Of a stretch of DNA of 64,000 nt, positions 35,490-43,883 are shown piece after piece. The notes under the pieces are model-generated. The model ran no database searches and was not told the origin of the DNA. It worked only from the letters and a program-made list of their open reading frames with translations. The stretch spans positions 3,572,744-3,636,743 of the forward strand of contig NZ_CP118157.1 in NCBI RefSeq assembly GCF_032878875.1, in the 5' to 3' direction. Position 1 is the stretch's first letter. The number at the start of each line of letters is the position of its first letter. The position numbers and the translations under genes are program-made. Source of the stretch: Microbacterium sp. AB (GTDB lineage Bacteria; Actinomycetota; Actinomycetes; Actinomycetales; Microbacteriaceae).

Positions 35490-37229
35490 ATGACTCGATC
35501 GAAGGCGCTCGAACGCCGGCTCTCCACGACCGTCCTCGTCATCGGGACGGGGGGATCGGGCCTCCGCGCCGCGATCGAGGTCGCGGAGCACGGCGTCGAC
35601 GTCCTCGCCGTCGGAAAGCGCCCGCGTCAGGACGCCCACACGTCTCTCGCGGCGGGCGGGATCAACGCCGCGCTCGGCACGATGGACGCCGAGGACAGCT
35701 GGCAGCAGCACGCGGCCGACACCATCAAGGAGAGCTACCTCCTCGCGAACCCGCACACGGTCGAGATCGTCGCGCAGGGCGCCGAGGAGGGCATCCGCGA
35801 CCTGGAGCGCTACGGGATGGACTTCGCCCGCGAGGACGACGGCCGCATCTCGCAGCGGTTCTTCGGCGCGCACACGTACCGGCGCACGGCGTTCGCGGGC
35901 GACTACACGGGCCTGGAGATCCAGCGGTCGCTCGTGGGCCGCACCGAGCAGCTCGACATCCCGATCCTCGACACCGTCTACATCACGCGCATCCTCGTGA
36001 ACGACAACACGGTCTTCGGCGCCTACGGCTTCGACCTCGTCGACGGGACGCGGTACCTCATCCACGCCGACGCCGTGATCCTCGCCGCGGGCGGCCACAA
36101 CCGGATCTGGCGGCGGACGTCGTCCCGCCGCGACGAGAACACGGGCGACGCGTTCCGACTCGCCGTCGAGGCCGGGGCGCGACTGCGCGACCCGGAGCTC
36201 GTCCAGTTCCATCCCTCGGGCATCCTCGAGCCCGAGAACGCGGCGGGCACCCTCATCTCCGAGGCGGCGCGCGGCGAGGGCGGCATCCTCCGCAACGCCC
36301 TCGGCGAGCGCTTCATGGCGAGGTACGACCCCGAGCGGATGGAGCTCTCCACGCGCGACCGCGTCGCTCTGGCCGCCTACACGGAGATCAAGGAGGGCCG
36401 CGGCACCGCGAACGGCGGCATCTGGCTCGACGTGTCGCACCTTCCCCGCGAGACGATCATGACGCGCCTGCCGCGCGTCTACCAGACGATGCTCGAGCTG
36501 CAGATGCTCGACATCACGAAGGAGCCCATCGAGATCGCCCCCACCGCGCATTACTCCATGGGCGGTGTCTGGGTCCGCCCCGACGACCACGGCACCGACG
36601 TCGACGGCCTCTACGCGATCGGCGAGGCGTCGAGCGGCCTGCACGGCGCCAATCGGCTGGGCGGGAACTCGCTCATCGAGCTCCTCGTCTTCGGGCGCAT
36701 CGTCGGGCAGGCGGCGATCGCGCACTCGGCGGGCCTCGATGCGCAGCGCCGATCGGCGGAGGCCGTCGCCGAGGCCAGGGCGGAGATCGACGAGCTCCTC
36801 GCGGCGGACGGGACCGAGAACGTCCGCGCCCTGCAGCGGGCCATCCGCGACACCATGACTGAGCACGCGGGCGTCGTCCGCGACGAGGCCGGCCTGACCG
36901 CGGGCCTCGCCGAGCTCGACGCGATCGAGGCGCGGATCGCCGACGTCGGCATCCATCCCGACATCGCCGGCTTCCAGGACCTCGCCCACGCGTTCGACCT
37001 CAAGTCGTCCGCCCTCGCCGCCCGCGCGACGCTCGAGGCCGCGCGGGAGCGCCGCGAGACCCGCGGCTGCCACAACCGCAGCGACTACCCCGACCTCGAT
37101 CCGTCCCTTCAGGTGAACCTCGTGTGGTCGCCGAGGACGGGCGTCGTCCGCGAGAGCATCCCGCCCGTGCCGGACGAGATCGCCGCCCTCATGCAGGACG
37201 TCGACACGACGGGCAAGCTCGTCGAGTAG
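35490..37229 (+). CDS. FAD-dependent fumarate reductase/succinate dehydrogenase-like flavoprotein
   Basis: A 579-residue flavoprotein of the SdhA/FrdA/aspartate-oxidase superfamily. The dinucleotide-binding motif VLVIGTGGSGLRAAIEVAEH is near the N-terminus, the FAD-covalent-type region SLAAGGINAALG follows, and QFHPSGI, GEASSGLHGANRLGGNSLIE and CHNRSDYPDLD provide the catalytic and isoalloxazine-binding residues. No iron-sulfur or membrane-anchor subunit is adjacent, so it is either a soluble oxidase/reductase or works with partners elsewhere. The start MTRSKALERR is chosen over an upstream ATG that would reach into the LysR promoter. A family-B palindrome follows its stop. Confidence 0.85.
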   Translation: MTRSKALERRLSTTVLVIGTGGSGLRAAIEVAEHGVDVLAVGKRPRQDAHTSLAAGGINAALGTMDAEDSWQQHAADTIKESYLLANPHTVEIVAQGAEEGIRDLERYGMDFAREDDGRISQRFFGAHTYRRTAFAGDYTGLEIQRSLVGRTEQLDIPILDTVYITRILVNDNTVFGAYGFDLVDGTRYLIHADAVILAAGGHNRIWRRTSSRRDENTGDAFRLAVEAGARLRDPELVQFHPSGILEPENAAGTLISEAARGEGGILRNALGERFMARYDPERMELSTRDRVALAAYTEIKEGRGTANGGIWLDVSHLPRETIMTRLPRVYQTMLELQMLDITKEPIEIAPTAHYSMGGVWVRPDDHGTDVDGLYAIGEASSGLHGANRLGGNSLIELLVFGRIVGQAAIAHSAGLDAQRRSAEAVAEARAEIDELLAADGTENVRALQRAIRDTMTEHAGVVRDEAGLTAGLAELDAIEARIADVGIHPDIAGFQDLAHAFDLKSSALAARATLEAARERRETRGCHNRSDYPDLDPSLQVNLVWSPRTGVVRESIPPVPDEIAALMQDVDTTGKLVE

Positions 37230-37241
37230 CGGACGCCCCGG

Positions 37242-37305
37242 CCGTTTGTGGGTGGAAAACGCCGTTTCCCGAAGCCGGAAAGCGGCGTTTTCCACCCACA
37301 AACGG
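37242..37305. repeat. Dispersed palindromic element, family B, copy 2
   Basis: Perfect 23-bp arms (37242-37264 and 37283-37305) surround an 18-nt centre. The arms match copy 1 (7366-7429) except one base pair: GTGGGTGG here versus GTGGGGGG there, with the complementary change in the other arm. It begins 13 nt after the flavoprotein stop. Confidence 0.88.
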
Positions 37306-37463
37306 GGTGAGGTCGAGCTCAGCGTGACGGTCGTCGTCCGGGAGAGTCTGCTGACCGCGCGGCGCCTGCGAGCCGGGGCCGACGCGGTGGAGGCCGCCGC
37401 CCTGTCACTCGCCTCAGATGTCGCCGACGCCGTGACCATCCACGGCGCACACGGTCGCCTGAC

Positions 37464-38236
37464 GGCGTTGGGCAAGGGGATCTCCTGCGGCAACCGACGC
37501 TGCGCGTGAGCGCCGCGGGGCCGACGCCGCCGATACTCCGAGAGACGCCTTCGGACGACCTGTCGACGCCGAGGCGGGGGAGAGGGGCGACCCGGTCGAG
37601 GAGACGCTCGACGACACGCGCACGCTCGACCGGCTGCGTGCCGACCTGGCGATCGATCTCCTCCTCTCCGGACTCCCCACGGGACATGCGCCCGATGACG
37701 ACGACTGCGGGAACCCGCTCGGCGCGATCAGTCCCACGGTCCAGGTGACGATCCCCGTCTCCACGCTCACGGGCCTGGACGACGATGCGGCGTTCCTCGC
37801 CGGACACGGCCCGATCGACGCCGACACGGCTCGACGTCTCGCGGCGTGCGCCGTCGGCTGGGACCGCCTGTACCTGCATCCCGCCACGGGCGCCCTTCAG
37901 ACCGTCGACCGCTACACGCCGACCGCCGCACAGCGTCGTCTTCTCGTCGCACGCGACGAGACCTGCCGCTTCCCTCACTGCCGCGTCCCCCCACATCGCT
38001 CCGAGACCGATCACACCGTCCCCTACTCCCCGGACGGTCCGACCGGCATCGGGAACATCGCCCACCTCTGCAAGGGCCATCATCGAGACAAGCACCACAC
38101 TCCGTGGACGGTGGTCCAGACGAGTCCGGGAGTCCTCGAATGGACCAGCCCCGCCGGCGCCCGCTGCACCGACAGGCCGCAGCCGCAGCCGCAGGTGCGG
38201 TTCATCGCGCTCGCCGACGATCCGCCGCCCTTCTGA
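37464..38236 (+). pseudogene. Remnant of a DUF222/HNH endonuclease (13E12-repeat) gene
   Basis: The C-terminal part of a DUF222-HNH protein is readable in one frame. It contains RTLDRLRADLAIDLLLSGLP, the HNH core CRFPHCRVPPHRSETDHTVP and GNIAHLCKGHHRDKHH, and ends at a TGA at 38236. Upstream the frame is closed by a TGA near 37463, and no ATG or GTG is available before a GTG at 37745. That GTG lacks a ribosome site and would leave out most of DUF222. The N-terminal half is therefore missing or scrambled. Intact members are about 400-500 residues and are multicopy in actinobacteria. A short functional HNH protein from 37745 (163 residues) cannot be excluded. Confidence 0.75.
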
Positions 38237-38331
38237 CTCGCGCGCTCGCGTCATCCTGCACGCCCGCGGCCTCGCGCGGAATACCACGGACGTACCATGG
38301 GTTGGAGCATCCAGACACCCAGGAGGCGCGC

Positions 38332-39300
38332 GTGCGACAGCTCATCATCATCGGTTCCGGCCCCGCAGGTTTCACGGCGGCCGTCTACGCGGCGCGCGCG
38401 AACCTGCAGCCGCTCCTCATCGCCAGCTCCGTCGAGGTCGGCGGCGAGCTCATGAACACCACCGAGGTCGAGAACTTCCCCGGCTTCCCCGAGGGGATCA
38501 TGGGGCCCGAGCTGATGCAGAAGATGCAGGAGCAGGCCGAGCGGTTCGGCACGGAGGTGCGATACGACGACGTCACGTCGCTCGACCTCTCGGGCGACGT
38601 CAAGAAGGTCACGCTCGGCGGCGGCGCCGTCGAGGAGGCTCAGGCCGTGATCTTCGCGACCGGTTCCGCGTATCGCCGTCTCGGCCTCCCGGGCGAGGAC
38701 CGTCTCTCGGGCCACGGAGTGTCCTGGTGCGCGACCTGCGACGGCTTCTTCTTCCGCGAGAAGGAGATCGCGGTCGTCGGCGGCGGCGACTCGGCGATGG
38801 AGGAGGCGACGTTCCTCACGAAGTTCGCCTCGAAGGTGTTCGTCATCCACCGCCGCGACACCCTCAAGGCCTCGAAGATCATGCAGGAGCGCGCCCGGGC
38901 GAACGAGAAGATCGAGTTCGTCTGGAACGCGGAGGTCGCCGACGTGCTCGGCGAGTCGGCGGTCGACGGTGTCACCCTGCGCGACACCGTCACGGGCGAG
39001 ACGCGCGACCTGAAGATCGACGGCCTGTTCGTCGCGATCGGCAACGACCCCCGTACCCACCTCGTGCACGGTCAGCTCGACCTGACCCCCGAGGGCACGA
39101 TCGCGGTCGACGGCCGTTCGTCCCGGACCTCCGTCCGCGGAGTCTTCGCCGCCGGCGACGTCATCGACCCGACCTACCGCCAGGCCGTGACGGCCGCGGC
39201 GTCGGGGACGGTCGCGGCGCTCGACGCCGAGCACTTCCTCGCCTCCCTCGGCGACGCGGGAGAGCCCGCGCCGGCAGAGGACCAGCTGGTCGAGGCCTGA
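38332..39300 (+). CDS. trxB: Thioredoxin-disulfide reductase
   Basis: A 322-residue NADPH-dependent flavoenzyme that reduces thioredoxin. The FAD motif IIIGSGPAGFTAAVYAA is at 5-21, the redox-active CATC at C133-C136 and the NADPH motif VVGGGDSAMEEA follows. The GTG start is preceded by AGGAGG 5 nt away. trxA follows after 63 nt, giving the complete thioredoxin system. Confidence 0.97.
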   Translation: MRQLIIIGSGPAGFTAAVYAARANLQPLLIASSVEVGGELMNTTEVENFPGFPEGIMGPELMQKMQEQAERFGTEVRYDDVTSLDLSGDVKKVTLGGGAVEEAQAVIFATGSAYRRLGLPGEDRLSGHGVSWCATCDGFFFREKEIAVVGGGDSAMEEATFLTKFASKVFVIHRRDTLKASKIMQERARANEKIEFVWNAEVADVLGESAVDGVTLRDTVTGETRDLKIDGLFVAIGNDPRTHLVHGQLDLTPEGTIAVDGRSSRTSVRGVFAAGDVIDPTYRQAVTAAASGTVAALDAEHFLASLGDAGEPAPAEDQLVEA

Positions 39301-39363
39301 CCGGGGAACAAGCGACGCGCACCGCGTGTTCCCATAGATAGCTTCCGCGAACAAGGAGATTCC

Positions 39364-39690
39364 ATGAGCAACGTCAAGGCCACCACGTCGGCCACCTTCG
39401 AGCAGGATGTGCTGCAGGCCGACGGCCCGGTGCTCGTCGACTTCTGGGCAGCCTGGTGCGGTCCGTGCCGCATGGTCGCTCCGGTCCTCGACGAGATCCA
39501 GTCGGAGAACCCCGAGAAGATCACGATCCTCAAGCTCAACGTGGACGAGAACCCCGACCTCGCCGCGAAGTACCAGATCACGTCGATCCCGGCGATGAAG
39601 GTCTTCAAGGACGGTGAGGTCGCGTCGACCATCATCGGCGCCAAGCCGAAGTTCGCGCTCGAGCAGGACCTCGCGCCCTACCTCGCGTAG
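39364..39690 (+). CDS. trxA: Thioredoxin
   Basis: A 108-residue thioredoxin with the WCGPC active site (C32 and C35), the preceding VLVDFWA strand and the cis-proline ITSIPAMKVF segment. It reduces protein disulfides with electrons from TrxB encoded just upstream. RBS AAGGAG precedes the ATG. Confidence 0.97.
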   Translation: MSNVKATTSATFEQDVLQADGPVLVDFWAAWCGPCRMVAPVLDEIQSENPEKITILKLNVDENPDLAAKYQITSIPAMKVFKDGEVASTIIGAKPKFALEQDLAPYLA

Positions 39691-39705
39691 GCTCGGCGAA
39701 CGTCG

Positions 39706-39735
39706 CGAAGCCCCGGTCGACCGACCGGGGCTTCG
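39706..39735. terminator. Bidirectional terminator after trxA
   Basis: A perfect 14-bp stem (CGAAGCCCCGGTCG at 39706-39719, complement at 39722-39735) lies between the convergent trxA and the gene at 39759. Confidence 0.85.
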
Positions 39736-39758
39736 TCGTGCACGGGGGAGGAGGCGGC

Positions 39759-40112
39759 TCAGCCTCGGTCCACGACCCTCACCACGGCGTCCCAGCGCCG
39801 GTGGGTGTTCTCCTGTCCCACGAGCCGCCACACGGCCTTCGTGAGCTCGGGGTACTCGGCCGCGATCTGACGCAGCAGGCGCTGGTTCCGCGCGTGCGTC
39901 GGCCGCAGGCCGCCATCCGCCTCGATGTGCTCCGCGCGCAGCGTGAAGACGACGAGCTCGTCCACCGTCGGCAGGTCCTCCATGAAGTCCCACGGGTCCT
40001 CGCCCTCGCGCAGGCGCTCATGCACGAGCGCGGCCAGCTCGTCCGACGCCTCGGCGCGCAGCACCTCCACGCTCGCGCGTCGGCGAGGGACGGGTGCTGC
40101 AGGGTTTTCCAC
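39759..40112 (-). CDS. Conserved-looking hypothetical protein, 117 residues
   Basis: A soluble 117-residue protein with no signal peptide, cysteines or membrane segment. A charged N-terminus is followed by DELAALVHERLREGEDPWDF, then VDELVVFTLRAEHIEADGG and a basic helical C-terminus. No family is recognised. Codon use matches its neighbours, it is bounded by a bidirectional terminator, and the next upstream gene is on the same strand 53 nt away, so it is probably real. Confidence 0.65.
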   Translation of the reverse strand: MENPAAPVPRRRASVEVLRAEASDELAALVHERLREGEDPWDFMEDLPTVDELVVFTLRAEHIEADGGLRPTHARNQRLLRQIAAEYPELTKAVWRLVGQENTHRRWDAVVRVVDRG

Positions 40113-40165
40113 CCGTCAAGCGTACGCGGATGCTCCCGGTCGAGGGCCGGGAGCATCCGACGCCG

Positions 40166-40423
40166 TCAGTGGTTGCGGAGCCGCTCGATGAGCTCGTCCT
40201 TGCGCAGCCTCGAATACCCGGTGATGCCGATCTCCCGCGCCCGCTTGCGCAGCTCGGGAACGGTGCGCTCCTCGTAGTCTTCGGCCTTCCCGCCGCGCCT
40301 TCCCACGGCCTTCCGGCCATCCCGCGCCGCGGCGTTCGCGATGCGGGCCGCCTTCTCGGCGGAGGCGCCGTCGTCGCGGAGCTCCTCGTACAGCTCCTCG
40401 TCCTTGATGCTCGGGTTCGGCAT
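40166..40423 (-). CDS. Small Rho-N-domain-like protein
   Basis: An 85-residue, highly charged protein. Its C-terminal half (TVPELRKRAREIGITGYSRL, then RKDELIERLRNH) is a SAP/Rho_N-like helix-extension-helix that in Rho factor supports nucleic-acid binding. The N-terminal half (MPNPSIKDEELYEELRDDGA) resembles actinobacterial plasmid-stabilisation or DUF7218-type proteins. It follows the SDR gene by 14 nt on the same strand, so they are likely co-transcribed. Confidence 0.75.
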   Translation of the reverse strand: MPNPSIKDEELYEELRDDGASAEKAARIANAAARDGRKAVGRRGGKAEDYEERTVPELRKRAREIGITGYSRLRKDELIERLRNH

Positions 40424-40437
40424 CCTCGATCCTCCTC

Positions 40438-41358
40438 TCAGAAGGGCCGTCCGCCCGTGACGGGCAGCACGGCTCCGGTCACGTACGTCGACTCGTCGCT
40501 CGCGAGGTATACGTAGGCTCCCGCGAGCTCGGCGGGCTGCCCGGCCCGCCCCAGGGGCGTGTCCTCGCCGAAGTGGGAGACCTTGTCGGCGGGGAAGCCC
40601 GTCGCGGGGATGAGCGGGGTCCAGATCGGCCCGGGAGCCACCGCGTTGACGCGGATGCCCCGCTCGGCGAGCTCCTGCGCGAGCGCCTGCGTGTAGGCGA
40701 CGAGCGCGGCCTTCGTCATGGCGTAGTCGATGAGGCCGGGGGAGGGGTCCGACGCCTGGATCGACGTCGACACGATGATCGATCCGCCCTCGGGCATGTC
40801 GCGGACGGCCTCGCGAGCGAGCACCAGCGGCGAGACGAGGTTGGTGCGGAAGACGCGCTCGATCTCCTCGACCTCGAGCGACTCGATCCCGTCGCGCTGG
40901 CGCTGATAGGCCGCGTTGGGGATGAGGATGTCGATGCCGCCGAGCGCCTCACGCGCCGCGCGCACGAGATCGACGGTCTCCTCCTCGGAGGTGAGGTCGA
41001 CGGGGAAGGCGGCGAACACGCGTCCCTCCGCCTCGACGAGCCGGCGCGTCTCGTTCGCGTCGTCGATCTCCTCCGGCTGATAGGCGATCGCGATGTCGGC
41101 GCCCTCGCGCGCGTAGGCGATCGCGATCGCGCGGCCGATACCGGAGTCTCCGCCGGTGATGAGCGCCCTGCGGCCGATGAGACGCCCGCGTCCCACCCAC
41201 GTCCGCTCTCCGTGATCCGGCGCGGGCGTCATGTCATCGGTCAGGCCCGGCTGCCGAGGCTGCTCCTGCGCCGGGAACGGGCCGGATGGCACGGACTCGC
41301 GCGGGTCGTCGCCTCCGGGTGCGGTGTCGGTGTCGGTGTCGGTGCGCTGGGGAGCCAT
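40438..41358 (-). CDS. SDR-family oxidoreductase
   Basis: A 306-residue short-chain dehydrogenase. A 50-residue polar N-terminal extension, starting with a DTDTDT run encoded by three GGTGTC hexamers (41323-41340), precedes the Rossmann motif ALITGGDSGIGRAIAIAYAR; the catalytic set is N (PNAAYQ), S in IIVSTSIQ and YAMTKAAL (Tyr-x-x-x-Lys). The layout matches the YhdF/YdaD group of general-stress oxidoreductases. Substrate unknown. ATG at 41358 is preferred over one 14 codons upstream because AGAGGACG precedes it. Confidence 0.88.
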   Translation of the reverse strand: MAPQRTDTDTDTAPGGDDPRESVPSGPFPAQEQPRQPGLTDDMTPAPDHGERTWVGRGRLIGRRALITGGDSGIGRAIAIAYAREGADIAIAYQPEEIDDANETRRLVEAEGRVFAAFPVDLTSEEETVDLVRAAREALGGIDILIPNAAYQRQRDGIESLEVEEIERVFRTNLVSPLVLAREAVRDMPEGGSIIVSTSIQASDPSPGLIDYAMTKAALVAYTQALAQELAERGIRVNAVAPGPIWTPLIPATGFPADKVSHFGEDTPLGRAGQPAELAGAYVYLASDESTYVTGAVLPVTGGRPF

Positions 41359-41499
41359 GTGCGTCGTCCTCTCGATGGCGGTGTCCACGGGATGGAACAC
41401 GTGCCACGCTACGAAGCCGCGTCGGGGGTCCCCACCCCCTTGACTCGCGCGTCGGACATGCCGTAGGCGACCGGCAGCCGAGTCGCGTCTGAGACCGAC

Positions 41500-42495
41500 T
41501 TATTCGCCGTAGGCCTTCTCGCCGATCTCCTCGAGCATTCGATTGAGGTCCTGAATCGACGCGAAATCGATCGTGACCTGGCCTTTTCTGGCCGTCAACT
41601 TGATCTTGACCTTTGTGCTCAGCCGATCGCCGAGTCGCGTCGCCACGTCGTCGAGGTAGGCGCGGCGCGCCCCGCCCTGCGGGCGCGGCCGCGTCGACGC
41701 CGGAGCGGAGCCGGCGGCCGCGGCCGCCTTCGCTGCCGCCTCGGCCGCGCGCACGGACAGATCCTCGTTCACGATCTTGTCGGCGAGCTGCTGCATCTGC
41801 TCCTCGGTCTCGAGGGACAGGATCGCGCGCGCATGGCCTGCACTCAGCACGCCCGCCGCGACGCGGTGCTGGACGGGCACCGGAAGCCGAAGCAGCCGGA
41901 TGGTGTTGCTGATCTGCGGACGAGACCGGCCGATGCGGGTGGCGAGGGTCTCCTGCGTGATCCCGAAGTCCTCGAGCAGCTGCTGATACGCAGACGCCTC
42001 CTCGAGCGGGTTGAGCTGCGATCGGTGCAGGTTCTCGAGCAGCGCATCGCGCAGCAGATCCTCGTCGGCGGTGTCGCGGATGATCGCGGGCATCTCCGTG
42101 AGGCCCGCGTCGCGCGCCGCCCGCGTCCTGCGCTCCCCCATGATGAGCTCATAGGTGCCGTCGCCCTTCTCCCGGACGACGACGGGCTGCAGCACGCCGA
42201 ACTGCCTCACGCTGTGGACGAGCTCGGCGAGGTCGTCGGCGTCGAAGTGGGTGCGCGGCTGCCGGGGGTTCGGCACGATCGCGGCGGGGTCGATCTGCAC
42301 GAGTCGCGCGCCGGGGACCGCCACGAGCTCCCCGCCGCCGTCCTTCGGAGAGTCCGAGACGGCGGCGTCGGTCTGGACCGGCTTCTTCGACTTCGTCCCG
42401 CCGGGGAAGAACACGTCGACCGGCCGCTCGTCCGTCGACTCGGACGTCGGGATGAGGGCGCCGATCCCTCGCCCCAGGCCTGTTCGCTTCGCCAT
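41500..42495 (-). CDS. parB: Chromosome-partitioning protein ParB
   Basis: A 331-residue parS-binding CTP-dependent clamp that loads on the origin region for chromosome segregation. The N-terminal CTPase part has the ELVHSVRQFGVLQPVVV and GERRTRAARDAGL blocks (the usual GERRWRA has T here in place of W), followed by the helix-turn-helix TQETLATRIGRSRPQISNTI and a C-terminal dimerisation domain. Its start overlaps the parA stop by one base, so they are coupled. Confidence 0.96.
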   Translation of the reverse strand: MAKRTGLGRGIGALIPTSESTDERPVDVFFPGGTKSKKPVQTDAAVSDSPKDGGGELVAVPGARLVQIDPAAIVPNPRQPRTHFDADDLAELVHSVRQFGVLQPVVVREKGDGTYELIMGERRTRAARDAGLTEMPAIIRDTADEDLLRDALLENLHRSQLNPLEEASAYQQLLEDFGITQETLATRIGRSRPQISNTIRLLRLPVPVQHRVAAGVLSAGHARAILSLETEEQMQQLADKIVNEDLSVRAAEAAAKAAAAAGSAPASTRPRPQGGARRAYLDDVATRLGDRLSTKVKIKLTARKGQVTIDFASIQDLNRMLEEIGEKAYGE

Positions 42496-43421
42496 CAGGC
42501 GTCTCCTTCCTCAGCGCCCGCGTCTCCGCGTCGCACGATCTCGAGCGCGGCCTCACGATAGGCGATCGCGCCCGCCGAGCTGCCGTCGTATGAAATGACC
42601 GTCTTTCCGAAGCTCGGCGCCTCGGACACGCGCACCGAGCGAGGGATGACCGTGTCGAGGACCTCGCCGGTGAAGTGGCTCCGCACCTCTTCCGCGACCT
42701 GCTGCGAGAGACGCGTGCGCGCATCGAACATCGTCAGCAGGATGGTCGACAGCCGCAGAGCGGGGTTGAGGTGCTTCTGGATCATCTTCACGTTGCCGAG
42801 AAGCTGGCTCAGACCCTCGAGGGCGTAGTACTCGCACTGGATCGGCAGGAACACCTCGGTCGCCGCCGTGAAGGCGTTGATCGTCAGCAGGCCCAGGGAG
42901 GGGGGGCAGTCGATGAGGACGAAGTCCAGCGTCTGCTCGAGATCGGCGAGATGGTCGGTGAGCGCGGTCTTGAGCCGCTGCTCACGGGCCACCTGTGTCA
43001 CCAGTTCGATCTCCGCGCCGGCGAGATGGATGTTGCTGGGTGCGCACAGGAGGTTGTCCGACTCCGGACTGACCTGGATGACGTCGGCGAGCGGCACGTC
43101 GTCGATGAGCACGTCGTAGATGCTGGGCGTGTCCGCCGTGTGGGGGACGCCCAGCGCGGTGGAGGCGTTGCCCTGCGGATCCAGATCGATGACGAGGACG
43201 CGGCCACCGAGCGAGGCGATCGCGGCGGCGATGTTGACGGTCGTCGTCGTCTTGCCGACGCCGCCCTTCTGGTTCGAGATCGTCAGGATGCGCGTGGAAC
43301 CGGTGAACGAGACGTCGACGTCTTCCAGAGCTCGCCGCCGGGCGGACAGATCCGCCAGTTCACGTGCGATCGGACTGTCATCGGGCTCCGTGATGTTCCC
43401 GGACTGTTTCACGTGAAACAC
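42495..43421 (-). CDS. parA: Chromosome-partitioning ATPase ParA
   Basis: A 308-residue ParA/Soj ATPase that binds DNA as an ATP dimer and moves ParB-bound origins. The deviant Walker A KGGVGKTT starts at residue 52, Walker A' VLVIDLDPQGNAS follows, and Walker B FVLIDCPPSLG is present. The first codons are GTG TTT CAC GTG AAA CAG, that is, they coincide with parS at 43405-43420, so ParB binding can cover the start. A GAAGGGAT ribosome site supports this GTG. Confidence 0.97.
   Translation of the reverse strand: MFHVKQSGNITEPDDSPIARELADLSARRRALEDVDVSFTGSTRILTISNQKGGVGKTTTTVNIAAAIASLGGRVLVIDLDPQGNASTALGVPHTADTPSIYDVLIDDVPLADVIQVSPESDNLLCAPSNIHLAGAEIELVTQVAREQRLKTALTDHLADLEQTLDFVLIDCPPSLGLLTINAFTAATEVFLPIQCEYYALEGLSQLLGNVKMIQKHLNPALRLSTILLTMFDARTRLSQQVAEEVRSHFTGEVLDTVIPRSVRVSEAPSFGKTVISYDGSSAGAIAYREAALEIVRRGDAGAEEGDA
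43405..43420. promoter_or_regulatory. parS site 1 (perfect), inside the parA start
   Basis: TGTTTCACGTGAAACA is an exact 16-bp parS consensus. It overlaps codons 1-6 of parA. Confidence 0.97.
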
Positions 43422-43523
43422 TCATCCCTTCGCCACGAGCAGACCGTCTCAACTCTAGCCGCCGCCGCGACGCCACGCCGACATGGGTCGCCGTGCATCC
43501 CGTGTCCATTCGTCGAGCGCGCA

Positions 43524-43539
43524 TGTTTCACGTGAAACA
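43524..43539. promoter_or_regulatory. parS site 2 (perfect)
   Basis: TGTTTCACGTGAAACA within an 18-bp perfect palindrome (43523-43540), 103 nt from parA. Confidence 0.97.
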
Positions 43540-43540
43540 T

Positions 43541-43883
43541 CCGCCGAGCTTCTCCGGACGGGTCGCGTCGGGATCTCGTCGCCGGCGGTGTTTGGAGACA
43601 TGGAGGACGCAAGACCTCCTCAGCTCGGTTGTCTTCCCTCGTTGGCGAGGACGGGGCGCGGCGCGGGTCCGCAGCGCTCGACGCGAAGGGGCCGGACAAG
43701 TCCTGGACCACGGTCGCGGCATCATCACGCCTCCCCGTGCCGCGTGATGTGATCTCGCATCTCGCGCGAGGCGCGTATCGCGATCGGCGCGCTGTGCCGA
43801 GCAGCGCGTGCGGGCGAGGGCGACGGTGAAGACGCGGTCGCACACGTATCGGCCGGCGGGCGGGCTGGACGGGTTCGCCTCGC
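43541..43883. other. Gene-free stretch between parS site 2 and the IS element
   Basis: No reading frame here shows protein-like composition, a ribosome site or a recognisable motif; frames that span it are arginine/serine-rich shadows. It appears to be part of the non-coding parS region. Confidence 0.6.
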
